From positions 806,001-870,000 of the forward strand of contig NZ_QPMM01000002.1 in assembly GCF_003419895.1 (NCBI RefSeq): a DNA stretch of 64,000 nt, written 5' to 3'. Positions within the stretch are counted from its first letter, which is position 1; every line of letters starts with the position of its first letter. Below are positions 26,141 through 35,355 of this stretch, piece after piece. The notes beneath the pieces are model-generated. The model ran no database searches. It worked only from the letters and a program-made list of their open reading frames with translations, and was not told the origin of the DNA. Both the position numbers and the translations under genes were made by a program. The stretch is from Chitinophaga silvatica (GTDB lineage Bacteria > Bacteroidota > Bacteroidia > Chitinophagales > Chitinophagaceae).

Positions 26141-27642
26141 TGTTAAAAAACATGATTATGAAAAATATTGTTGTTGCTACACTCTTTGCTTTGCTGGCAA
26201 TTAGCACTCCTTCCTGTAAGAAGATGCTGGATGCTACTTCGCACAGAGCAGTGACTGAAGTAAATATGTGGCAAAACAAGAATGATGCCCGTTCGGGATT
26301 ATCTGCCTGTTATGGCTTGATGAGAGCTGCACTTGCTAATGAAAATGCTTACTGGGTGCATGGAGAATTAAGAGGAAATGATTTTACCGTAACAAAAAGA
26401 GAAGATCTCAAAGCTGTTACCGCAAGTAATCTGAATGCGAGCTTTACTACAATGGATCAGTGGCGCGACTGGCGCAGATTCTATGCTGCTATTGCCCAGT
26501 GTAACACTACTATTGAAAAGCTTCCTCTAATACCGGGTCGTGACTATCGTTATTCACAAAATGAAATGAATTGCGATCGTTCCCAAGCTATTTATATCCG
26601 TTCATTTCTTTACTATTATATGGTAAGAATCTGGGGTGATGTTCCTTTGGTAACTAAAGCTGGAGATGGTACCACTACTTCAATTGCCAGAGAAGATTGG
26701 CGTAAGGTATTGGATTTTGCTGCTCAACAGGCATTGTCAGCTTTTGATGGTTTACCATGGAGATATGATGGCTCGTTCCCGGAAGCTCCTGGCCAATATC
26801 GCGGACAAGGTGTTGATCACCATCGTTCTATTACTATTACCAAAGGAATGGTGTATACCCTTGCCGCACATATCTATGCTTGGAAAGGAGATTATCCGAA
26901 TACCTTAAAATATGCTAATCTGGTAGTAGACGCAAAGTCTAACACCCAGTACGACTTCACCAATACCACAGATGTATCGCGAATCGATGGAACTTTCAGA
27001 GGAAGAAATAATGGTAACATTTTCCAGGTGGATATGAACCTGGACCATGCTGAAATTTCAACAACCGGGCAATTGGAAGACTGGACTTTAAGAGAACCCT
27101 ATATTCCTAAAAGGGAATCTGAGATTTACGTATCAAAAGACAGTATCCTGAAAATTTACGGAGAAGCACATGAGCAAAGACTTGCTAACTGGTTTACAAA
27201 GATGGAGGATGTTTATCCGATGTTCTATAAATTAAGACAGTTGAATAGTGACCTTGCTACTAATCCGCTTGACTTTTATTCTTCTGCTATTGTGATTTTC
27301 CGATATGAAGAATTGTTTTTGCTGAGAGCAGAAGCCAGAGCAAGACAGGGAATGAAAGATCTTGCCCAGGCTGATTTGAATGCTGTTAGAAATAAACGTG
27401 GGCTCAGAGATGTTAAAGTAGAAACCGATGGGAAGGATTTGATTAATGCAATCTTCCTGGAACGTCGTCGTGAACTGATAGGTGAAGGCTGGTATTGGTA
27501 TGATTTGGTACACTTTAACAAAATCGCCGAACAAACACCACTCACACAGGAAGAGGTAGATAAAGGAGCCGCTTTATGGCCTATTTCACAAAGTGCGCTT
27601 AATAATAACCGTGCTCTGATTCAAAACAGCTTCTGGAAGTAA
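26140..27642 (+). CDS. SusD/RagB-type nutrient-binding lipoprotein (first pair)
   Basis: A 500-residue surface lipoprotein that covers its SusC barrel and binds the nutrient. Its ATG overlaps the SusC stop (TGATG), so translation is coupled; ATGs at 26152 and 26158 are alternatives that give a cleaner signal peptide ending STPSC. The family N-terminal pattern (W.NKNDARSGLSACYGLMR), tetratricopeptide-like helices and the RagB end block (LLRAEARARQGMKDLAQADLNAVRNKRG, given in parts; ERRRELIGEGWYWYDLVHF) are all present. Confidence 0.93.
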   Translation: MLKNMIMKNIVVATLFALLAISTPSCKKMLDATSHRAVTEVNMWQNKNDARSGLSACYGLMRAALANENAYWVHGELRGNDFTVTKREDLKAVTASNLNASFTTMDQWRDWRRFYAAIAQCNTTIEKLPLIPGRDYRYSQNEMNCDRSQAIYIRSFLYYYMVRIWGDVPLVTKAGDGTTTSIAREDWRKVLDFAAQQALSAFDGLPWRYDGSFPEAPGQYRGQGVDHHRSITITKGMVYTLAAHIYAWKGDYPNTLKYANLVVDAKSNTQYDFTNTTDVSRIDGTFRGRNNGNIFQVDMNLDHAEISTTGQLEDWTLREPYIPKRESEIYVSKDSILKIYGEAHEQRLANWFTKMEDVYPMFYKLRQLNSDLATNPLDFYSSAIVIFRYEELFLLRAEARARQGMKDLAQADLNAVRNKRGLRDVKVETDGKDLINAIFLERRRELIGEGWYWYDLVHFNKIAEQTPLTQEEVDKGAALWPISQSALNNNRALIQNSFWK

Positions 27643-27656
27643 TTAAATCATTTGCC

Positions 27657-28796
27657 ATGAAAAGAGTTTTAATAATATTTCTCGTTATAACCGGTCTTTT
27701 TGCCTGTAAGAAGGGAATGCAAGACTATCGTCATAGCAGCCCGCTTTCAGCAACAGATGTAAGTACATATGATTTCCTGAAACAACAGGGAGGGTTATAC
27801 GATACATTATTGTTGTTGATCGATAGGGTGCATCTTACGGATACTTTAAAATCACAAAACATTACATTTTTCGTACCTCAGGATAACAGTATACAGGCTG
27901 CTATCAGGAATCTGAACTATACAAGAGAAAAAATGGACAGTGCAGGTAACTGGACTATAGACAGTATTCCGTTGATAGTATGGGATAGTTTGTTGCGCAG
28001 ATATATGCTCAGAGGTAATGTAACAGCTGATTCATTAAACTATGCAGACGGAAGTAATCTTGTATCATTGTATGGTAGAGAAATGAACGGTAAAACCGTT
28101 AAAACCAATGCTTCCGGAGCAGTTGGAGGTGGAACTGTTTTGTTACAGTATAGTGATAAGAATAATTCAAGATTTGTTCGTAACTGGAGTTTTGCCTATA
28201 CTCAAAATGCGGATATCAAAACAAAGAACGGAATTATACACATTCTTGAAGAACGCCATGTATTTGGATTTAACTCCTTCACTGGTATGGCATTTCCGAA
28301 ATCTCTTGAACCATTCCAGGGGCCGTACTTAGGATTCCCTATTCCTATTCCGGGAATTGTAAATGCAGCAGATTTTGATGAAGGACCTGTGAATATTGCC
28401 TACAGAGTAGCCAATGCATCTGGGGGCCATGCCTACAGACCTGATGATCCGGGTACCGAAACCTGTTCTACCGGAGATGCACAAGTGAGTAAGGGCGGCT
28501 TATATAATGTTGGTTGGACCACCGGAGGCGATTGGCTGAGATATACTGTTGATATTGCTGAAGCAGGAGATTATGAGGTTAATTTAAGAACTGCTGGAGG
28601 TGGTGATGGTATTATTTATCTGGAAATTGATGGTAACAGAGTATCACCAGATATTCCTACCCCGTCTACTGGCGGATGGCAGACCTGGAGATCTAATATT
28701 AGTACCTGCACTTTACCACAAGGAAAACACTTCTTGTTTGTTAGGATTAAACAAGCAAACCTGAATCTTCACAGGATGATCTTCAAAAAACTTTAA
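27657..28796 (+). CDS. Lipoprotein with FAS1 (fasciclin) domain and C-terminal CBM6-like domain
   Basis: A 379-residue lipoprotein (lipobox LFAC, Cys17, then KKG). Residues about 36-206 form a fasciclin domain: TDTLKSQNITFFVPQDNSIQ (61-80) is the H1 region and NGIIHILEERHVF (191-203) the H2 region. Residues about 230-379 resemble a family 6 carbohydrate-binding module, with GIVNAADFDEGPVNIAYR, GWTTGGDWLRYTVDIAEAG and a final strand LHRMIFKKL. It probably sits on the cell surface next to the SusCD complex and binds glycan. FAS1 lipoproteins often accompany SusCD genes in this group; the CBM fusion is less usual. Spacing to neighbours is 14 and 10 bp. Confidence 0.82.
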   Translation: MKRVLIIFLVITGLFACKKGMQDYRHSSPLSATDVSTYDFLKQQGGLYDTLLLLIDRVHLTDTLKSQNITFFVPQDNSIQAAIRNLNYTREKMDSAGNWTIDSIPLIVWDSLLRRYMLRGNVTADSLNYADGSNLVSLYGREMNGKTVKTNASGAVGGGTVLLQYSDKNNSRFVRNWSFAYTQNADIKTKNGIIHILEERHVFGFNSFTGMAFPKSLEPFQGPYLGFPIPIPGIVNAADFDEGPVNIAYRVANASGGHAYRPDDPGTETCSTGDAQVSKGGLYNVGWTTGGDWLRYTVDIAEAGDYEVNLRTAGGGDGIIYLEIDGNRVSPDIPTPSTGGWQTWRSNISTCTLPQGKHFLFVRIKQANLNLHRMIFKKL

Positions 28797-28806
28797 AAGA
28801 CCAGTA

Positions 28807-29841
28807 ATGAATAAGCATGTATACCGCATATTAATAGCAGGATTTATTTCTCTTGTTATCAGCGGTTGTTACAAACAACTGCTACCGGGAGAGAAACCGT
28901 ATTTTAATAAAGACTGTAATTTCTCTAAAAGTGATTTTATAGTGTATCCTGACCGTATCAATTCTTTTATAAGCATTTTCAATCCGGCTAATTCTACCCA
29001 ACCGATGAAGGTGGAGATTACCAATGCTACACATGAAGACGGTAGTCCTGCTCCTGAATTATTTACTCAGGTAGATGCAGCTCAATGGAAAGATTATTAT
29101 TCAGGTTTGGAAAAAAGTGTAGCTGAAATTGAGGCAAAACGTACAACAGCCAAACGTCCGGCTTTTGATGTAAGGGCTACTTCCGGAGATATTGTTTACT
29201 GGCCTGTAGATACAGCTGTTGTAAAACCAGGTAACTACGTTTTTGATGTAGTGGTGAGCAATGACGGTGGCAAAAAAACATTCCAGAAGTTTAAGCTGCA
29301 TGTACGTCGTCCGCGCCCTTATGAGCCTTGGTACTTTGATGATGTAACAGGAGAGCGTACAAAAAATGGTAGTAATTACAATTATCCACGCCCAAGTTTA
29401 AATAACGTACAGGATGATCAGAATAATAATTTAAAAGACGAAGATGCAGTAATCTGGTACAGATGGAAAAGTAGTGCAACTAACACTTTTTCAATAAAAA
29501 TGTTCAATAAAGATTCTTTGCCTATTTCTTTGTCTAAAATGAATAAAACTACATGGGATAGTCTAAAATATTTCAGTGTTATAGCGAATCTGAATGTACC
29601 GATTTCATTTAATCGTCGATTTAGTGAAGATAGCACTGTTGTGACTTATGACAGAACTAATCCTTACCCGATTATGGCCGACTTATTCGGAGAAAGATCC
29701 GGAATAACACTTGCGTTCGAGCGCCGTTTTCAAGGTCAGAGAAGTATTAGTAATATATATGTTCCCTTAGCATTTTTTAGAGCGGGAGCCTGGGATGTTA
29801 TTGTCAAGTTCAACAAGAATATCCGATTTGAAAACGATTAA
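28807..29841 (+). CDS. SusCD-associated surface lipoprotein, DUF5007-like
   Basis: A 344-residue lipoprotein (lipobox SGC, about Cys21). The first half (about 35-160) looks like an Ig-like or adhesin module, with NPANSTQPMKVEITNATHEDG, and ends with the strand KTFQKFKLHVRRPRPYEP. The second half (about 175-344) is strand-rich with many aromatic residues. The arrangement fits the DUF5007 family found after SusD and FAS1 genes in Bacteroidota, though I assign the family by recall and context. It probably helps in capture of the substrate at the surface. Confidence 0.65.
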   Translation: MNKHVYRILIAGFISLVISGCYKQLLPGEKPYFNKDCNFSKSDFIVYPDRINSFISIFNPANSTQPMKVEITNATHEDGSPAPELFTQVDAAQWKDYYSGLEKSVAEIEAKRTTAKRPAFDVRATSGDIVYWPVDTAVVKPGNYVFDVVVSNDGGKKTFQKFKLHVRRPRPYEPWYFDDVTGERTKNGSNYNYPRPSLNNVQDDQNNNLKDEDAVIWYRWKSSATNTFSIKMFNKDSLPISLSKMNKTTWDSLKYFSVIANLNVPISFNRRFSEDSTVVTYDRTNPYPIMADLFGERSGITLAFERRFQGQRSISNIYVPLAFFRAGAWDVIVKFNKNIRFEND

Positions 29842-29879
29842 TCTGTCATTGATTTCACAAACATTAAAAACTTCGTGCC

Positions 29880-32800
29880 ATGAGTAAACGGTACATACAT
29901 ATACTGTTATTCCTGTTGGTAGTATTGGCAGGATTGGGTCAGGTGGCTGTAGCACAAACAGCTGTGACCTATAAAGGAAGGGTAGTAGATGCCTCTAATA
30001 AAGAAGGTATCCCGGGTGTAACAATAGTAGATTTAAAAAATAATAAAGGACTTGGGGTGACCGATGGAACAGGTCATTTCACTTTCACTACAGTTCCTGA
30101 TAAATCTGTTCAGTTCAGATATTTAGGATATAAGTTTGAAACTGTGAAGTTGAGCGCTGGTACAGCTACGTTAAATATCTCTCTGAATGCAGAGAATAAA
30201 TCTCTGAAGGAAGCGATTGTAGTAGGTTATCAGAAGCGTATTAAAGAAACAGTATCTGGTTCGGTTGCGGTAATTGATGGTAAAGCCTTGCAAGATGCTC
30301 CGGTAGGTAATATTCAGGAATTGTTACAAGGTAAGGTTGCAGGTTTGAATATCCAGAATAACTCAGGAGCTCCAGGATTCCGCGGAACATTATCTATCAG
30401 AGGTATTTCACAGCTCGAATTAAGTGGAAGTGGTGATCAGGCATATCTGGCTACCAATAACCCGCTGTTGGTAATTGATAACGTACCGGTAGACTTTGAC
30501 GGAGGTATTTCCCAAAGCATGTTGCAGCCAGGTGCTGCTACTGGTCCGCTTGCCCTGATTCCGCCGGAAGACGTACAGTCGATAGAAATCATGAAAGATG
30601 CGCAGGCTACTGCACTTTATGGTTCCAGAGGAGCAAACGGGGTAATCGTAGTAACAACCAAAAAAGGAAATTCACCTACTCCCAGAATCGATCTGAATAG
30701 TAGCATTTTTATGAACAAAGCGCCTCAGTTACGTGCTACTATTGGTGGTAATACGGAGCGTGCCTTCAGGATTGCTACAATTATGGCAGCATCCAAAGAT
30801 CTGCAGGAAGCTCGTAAAATGCTTAGTAATGATGACTCCCAGTTTTTGACAGATAGTTTGAATGCTTTCTATAATAACTCAACAGACTGGCAGGCTTTAT
30901 TCTATCAAACCACCCTCAACTCCAACAACAACCTTCAGGTAAGTGGTGGAGATCCAAAATTGAACTATAAAGCCAACTTTGCCTATCAGCTGAACCAGGG
31001 TATTATTAAAAATACAGGTTTTAATAAGTATAGTCTGAATACTCAGTTGAATATGCAACCTAGTCAGAAACTGCGTATTGGTGCTCAGTTATTCAGTGCA
31101 TTGGGTCAGAAACAACGCGGTAATGGTGGTGGTTTAACTGGTAACGGAGCTGGTAATGCCTTTACTTCTTCTTTATTGCCTGGTCCTTCTAAATTTATCG
31201 GAAATCCACAGCTGGATGGTTACCAAAGCAATATAGATGATAACAATACCCTTAACATTCGCGCTTTCTTAGATATGGATTATGAGTTTATGCCAAACTT
31301 CAGATTAAACTCAACTACTTCCTACGATTTTTATACAGATACCCGTGACCGATTCAATATGGCCTTTACAAACAATAACCAGACCTTACTCTATGGTTTT
31401 GTTGGTCGTCATGATGAATTAAACACTCGTAACGGTATTAACTATACGTATAATTCAGACAGAAAGAGCAATGAAAAAGGTCATAATATTTATGCCAGTG
31501 TATTTAGTGAGATAAATATCAAAACCGATAACCAGCATATAAGAGATGTACGTAATGGACCTAGTGATTACTATTGGGGCCCACGCGGATATTCTCCACG
31601 TTTCTATCCAGGAAACGTTTGGAATGATGCAGGTGGAATTAATGATAATGGTACTCCTGTATCTTATGTTTATCACTCAGCTTCATGGGCCGGTTTCTTT
31701 TCCTATAACTATAAAACAAAGTATAACCTGGATCTGGCTTACCGTTTGGATGGTAACTCTTCTGCAGGTATTAATAATCCATATACCCAAAACCCTTCAG
31801 TAGGTTTTCGTTGGAACTTCGGTAAAGAAAACCTGATGCGCAGATGGTCTTGGCTGGATTATGGATCTGTGCGTACAACATATGGTTACAACTCACGTCC
31901 TACAGCTACTATTTTGAATACCCTGGGTATTTATAAGATTAATGACTATGCTTATAATAACGGTGTGTCTATTACACCTGATTTCTCAGTGGTAGCAAAC
32001 CCAAATATGCAACCTGAAAAATCTTCGCAGGTAAACTTCGGTGTGGATCTGGGATTGTTTAAAAGCAAGCTAGAGATTATTTACGATACCTACTATAAAA
32101 ACAACTATAACCTGGTTAGAGAACAATTGCTATCCAGCACTACCGGTTTTGCTAAAATGCAGGTAAATGGTGCTGCTGTAGTGAATTACGGACACGAATT
32201 GTCTATTACTACCCGACCAATAACCAGCCTTAAACCTAGAGGTTTTAACTGGACATTAAGCATCAATGGAGCAATAAACAAAGGAGTGTTGACTAAGTTG
32301 CCAGGAGATGCGCCATTCTACCTTTGGTATGATAATAATACCAAACAGTCTATGGTGTTGAAAGTGGGTCGCAATCCTCTGAGCAATTATCTCTATGATA
32401 CAAAAGGTATTTATACAAGCAATTCACAAGTGCCGGTTGATCCTATCACAGGTACTCGCCTAAGAACTAGTGGAAACACAGGGGTTTATTTACAGGCCGG
32501 AGATCCGATGTGGGTAGATAAGAATGGAGATTATATTATTAATGATGCTGATTATGTAGTTACAGGTAATCCTGATCCGTTAGTTACTGGTGGTATTAAT
32601 ACAACTCTGTCCTATCAGATGTTCTCTTTGAATATTAATGCCAGCTATCTGATGAAACGTAGTATCCTGAATAATGCAATGTCTTACAGGATTAACAGAC
32701 TCAGATATGCAAATCTCACCTCTTACGATAATAAACCGGTTAACGTTTACGATTATACGACGATCGACTACTGGAAAAGCCTGGGTGTGAATGCTTCAAA

Positions 32801-33113
32801 CCCTGCGTTGGTTGGATCATTCGATCATGATAATGTTGTTCAGCCTAATCGTCAGGATCAGACACTCTTCCAGGAAGATGGTTCTTATCTGAAAATTAAC
32901 CAGATAACATTAGCGTACCAGTTTAGAGATTTTGATTTCATGAGAAGATTGAAATTACGTGCTCTGAGAGCTTTCGGAACTGTATATAATGTTGCCATGT
33001 TCTCTAAATATTCTGGTCCTAACCCTGAAACCGTTTCGTCGCTGGGTAGAGATGATATCAATGGTTATCCTAACGCTACCAGCTTTACAATTGGTTTTGG
33101 TGCTCAATTTTAA
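29880..33113 (+). CDS. SusC/RagA-type TonB-dependent transporter (second of tandem pair)
   Basis: A 1077-residue transporter with signal peptide (ending AVAQ, about residue 25). A complete carboxypeptidase-regulatory-like domain (YKGRVVDASNKEGIPGVTIV to LNISLNAENKS, about 30-112) precedes the plug. The plug has VVGYQKRIKETVSGSV, LQGKVAGLNIQNNSGAPGF, SIRGIS and VQSIEIMKDAQATALYGSRG. The barrel ends GFGAQF. Unlike the first SusC of this operon it has the standard N-terminal domain. It begins 38 bp after the DUF5007-like gene, the largest gap in the operon, so an internal promoter is possible but none is obvious. Confidence 0.95.
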   Translation: MSKRYIHILLFLLVVLAGLGQVAVAQTAVTYKGRVVDASNKEGIPGVTIVDLKNNKGLGVTDGTGHFTFTTVPDKSVQFRYLGYKFETVKLSAGTATLNISLNAENKSLKEAIVVGYQKRIKETVSGSVAVIDGKALQDAPVGNIQELLQGKVAGLNIQNNSGAPGFRGTLSIRGISQLELSGSGDQAYLATNNPLLVIDNVPVDFDGGISQSMLQPGAATGPLALIPPEDVQSIEIMKDAQATALYGSRGANGVIVVTTKKGNSPTPRIDLNSSIFMNKAPQLRATIGGNTERAFRIATIMAASKDLQEARKMLSNDDSQFLTDSLNAFYNNSTDWQALFYQTTLNSNNNLQVSGGDPKLNYKANFAYQLNQGIIKNTGFNKYSLNTQLNMQPSQKLRIGAQLFSALGQKQRGNGGGLTGNGAGNAFTSSLLPGPSKFIGNPQLDGYQSNIDDNNTLNIRAFLDMDYEFMPNFRLNSTTSYDFYTDTRDRFNMAFTNNNQTLLYGFVGRHDELNTRNGINYTYNSDRKSNEKGHNIYASVFSEINIKTDNQHIRDVRNGPSDYYWGPRGYSPRFYPGNVWNDAGGINDNGTPVSYVYHSASWAGFFSYNYKTKYNLDLAYRLDGNSSAGINNPYTQNPSVGFRWNFGKENLMRRWSWLDYGSVRTTYGYNSRPTATILNTLGIYKINDYAYNNGVSITPDFSVVANPNMQPEKSSQVNFGVDLGLFKSKLEIIYDTYYKNNYNLVREQLLSSTTGFAKMQVNGAAVVNYGHELSITTRPITSLKPRGFNWTLSINGAINKGVLTKLPGDAPFYLWYDNNTKQSMVLKVGRNPLSNYLYDTKGIYTSNSQVPVDPITGTRLRTSGNTGVYLQAGDPMWVDKNGDYIINDADYVVTGNPDPLVTGGINTTLSYQMFSLNINASYLMKRSILNNAMSYRINRLRYANLTSYDNKPVNVYDYTTIDYWKSLGVNASNPALVGSFDHDNVVQPNRQDQTLFQEDGSYLKINQITLAYQFRDFDFMRRLKLRALRAFGTVYNVAMFSKYSGPNPETVSSLGRDDINGYPNATSFTIGFGAQF

Positions 33114-33135
33114 TGATGTTTAAAATTATTTACCC

Positions 33136-34620
33136 ATGAAAAAATGGTATATAATAGGTTTATTGGTATGCAGTGCTATTGGATTTAACAGTTGTAAAAA
33201 ATTTTTACAGGTAAAACCACTGAATGTGCTTTCCGGTAATGACTACTGGAAAACCAAGAAAGATGTAGAAAGTGCAATGATTGGTGCATACGGCATAGTA
33301 CTTGAACGTTTCAAATCAGGTATTATGTATAATAACGGAGATTTCAGAGCCGGTAACTGGAACTGGTTTGGTAAAGATAATCTGCGTGCAGTAGGTACCA
33401 ACAGGTTGCTGAATACCGGTAATGGAGATAATGCAGATATTCCTCAGGACTGGACTCAGTTTTATAGAGCAATATCTTCCACTAACCTGGCTATTGATCG
33501 TATTCCGGGAATTAAGGATGCTACATTTTCAGAAGTTGATAGAAAACGGTATATCGCTGAAGCGAAGTTCTTACGTGGATTTATCTACTACTATATGTGC
33601 AAAATGTATGGTGATGTTCCTTTGCAAACAGATGCTTATGATATTACTATGCACTCCAGAGAAAAGATGCTCACGGTGCTCGATTTTGTAGTGAAAGATG
33701 TGGCGGCTAGCTATAAAGACCTCCCTCTCAACTATGAAGATCCTTCCAATAGGGCAGTAAGAGGAACACAAGGCGGTGCTTTAGCACTTATGGCGCATTG
33801 CCATATGTGGGCTGCCGGCTTTGATAAAGGCAAAGAGAATGGCCATTACGAAGCAACAGATAAACTGATCAAAGAACTTCAGGACTTGAATCAGTATGTG
33901 TTATTACCATATGAAAAAGAATCTTATCCGCTCATCTTCAAGGGCCGTTCAGAAGAAGGTATCTTTGAGCTCTCCATGGATAATAACTATAATGCCCAGC
34001 AAACTCACTCACTGATTATTCAATGGACATTACATGAACCTTATATCAGAGCGGGTGTTGACGGTGGATATGGTTCTGAAATTACTCCTATGAGAAAACA
34101 TATGGAAAGAATGTATCCAAGAGGAGAAAGTGATAAGAGATTAACACTTTGGTTTGAAGATCCATATTCAGAATCTGGCAGACCACAGTTTCCTATGTTT
34201 ATGAAATTTAATACCGTTACAAACCATGATTCCCGTGACTTCGACGCCAACTATATCTTCTTCAGATATGCCGATGTATTACTCCTAAGAGCAGAAGCAT
34301 TGTCTTATTTGGGTACCAATGATGCAGAAGCTGTTAAATTACTGAATATGGTTCGTACCAGAGCAGGTGCAAGACAATATACAGGTGGTGGTGGTCAGGT
34401 ACTCCAGGATGCAGTATTCTTTGAAAGAGAAAAAGAGATGATGGGAGAAGGGCACCTATGGTACGATCTTGTAAGAACACACAGAATATTGGATAAGAAT
34501 ATCACTGAAAATTACCTGACTCAGGATCAGTTTGACAGAGGAGGATGGACGTGGCCTATTTCTGCCGGAGCTGTATCATCTAACCCATTATTAACCAGAA
34601 ATCAATATTGGATACAATAA
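33136..34620 (+). CDS. SusD/RagB-type nutrient-binding lipoprotein (second pair)
   Basis: A 494-residue lipoprotein (lipobox NSC, Cys20, then KKFLQVKPLN). It carries the SusD pattern: YWKTKKDVESAMIGAYGIV, the helix AEAKFLRGFIYYYMCKMYGDVPL (given for position, about 145-165), LLRAEALSYLG and EREKEMMGEGHLWYDLVRT. It partners the SusC encoded 22 bp upstream. It resembles the first SusD in layout but differs throughout, so the tandem copies are not a recent duplication. Confidence 0.94.
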   Translation: MKKWYIIGLLVCSAIGFNSCKKFLQVKPLNVLSGNDYWKTKKDVESAMIGAYGIVLERFKSGIMYNNGDFRAGNWNWFGKDNLRAVGTNRLLNTGNGDNADIPQDWTQFYRAISSTNLAIDRIPGIKDATFSEVDRKRYIAEAKFLRGFIYYYMCKMYGDVPLQTDAYDITMHSREKMLTVLDFVVKDVAASYKDLPLNYEDPSNRAVRGTQGGALALMAHCHMWAAGFDKGKENGHYEATDKLIKELQDLNQYVLLPYEKESYPLIFKGRSEEGIFELSMDNNYNAQQTHSLIIQWTLHEPYIRAGVDGGYGSEITPMRKHMERMYPRGESDKRLTLWFEDPYSESGRPQFPMFMKFNTVTNHDSRDFDANYIFFRYADVLLLRAEALSYLGTNDAEAVKLLNMVRTRAGARQYTGGGGQVLQDAVFFEREKEMMGEGHLWYDLVRTHRILDKNITENYLTQDQFDRGGWTWPISAGAVSSNPLLTRNQYWIQ

Positions 34621-34637
34621 CTGTTAAAAGTATTTCT

Positions 34638-35336
34638 ATGAGAAAGTTATTGCCTGTTATTGGCATATTATTGATTGCCGCTTGCTTTACTTCTTCCTGT
34701 AAAAAGGATTATTATAAAGATGGAGGACTGGCCAATCCAAAATATAATGGATCAATGTACCAGTATCTCGAGAAAAGTAATACCGGATTACTCGATACGA
34801 TAGCTTATATAGTACAAAGAGCCGGACTGAAAGAAGTACTTGAGAAAGAGGATGTGACATTCTTTTGTCCTACAGATCAGAGTATTTATACAGCTATGAA
34901 TGCTTTGAACGGATATCGAAATAGATATTACAAGGATAGTTTGACATTAGACCAGGTGCCTCCGATTATCTGGAAAAAGTTTCTGGAAAGATATATTATT
35001 GAAGGAAAGCACGTGGCCAAACAATTTGCCCGAGTAGATCCTAATAACATATACGCCTATCCGGGTATTAATTATATCAGCAGAAACGGCTTCATTTTAA
35101 ATATTGGGTTGATCTATCAGGACTATGGTGGAGTAGAGGCTGTAGGTGCCCGTATTTTAAGGGTTACTGATATTAACATCGATCCTTCCAATTTCCTTTC
35201 AAATCCATGGGTATTGGTGGCTTCTTCAGATATTCAGCCAACAAATGGGGTCTTGCATGTACTGAAGATTATACACACGTTTGGATTTAGAGGTGACTTT
35301 ACTGATGCCGTAGAGCAGGCATTGATAAATCAATAA
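34638..35336 (+). CDS. FAS1 (fasciclin) domain lipoprotein
   Basis: A 232-residue lipoprotein. The ATG at 34638 gives MRKLLPVIGILLIAACFTSSC with Cys21; a frame from 34608 would overlap the SusD stop and adds no signal. One fasciclin domain fills the mature protein: LKEVLEKEDVTFFCPTDQSIY (about 65-85) and TNGVLHVLKIIHTFGF (about 204-219). It corresponds to the FAS1 part of the gene at 27657 but lacks the carbohydrate-binding module. Its role at the cell surface next to SusCD is likely in substrate binding or anchoring. Confidence 0.85.
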   Translation: MRKLLPVIGILLIAACFTSSCKKDYYKDGGLANPKYNGSMYQYLEKSNTGLLDTIAYIVQRAGLKEVLEKEDVTFFCPTDQSIYTAMNALNGYRNRYYKDSLTLDQVPPIIWKKFLERYIIEGKHVAKQFARVDPNNIYAYPGINYISRNGFILNIGLIYQDYGGVEAVGARILRVTDINIDPSNFLSNPWVLVASSDIQPTNGVLHVLKIIHTFGFRGDFTDAVEQALINQ

Positions 35337-35355
35337 TTTCAATTAACGACACAGT

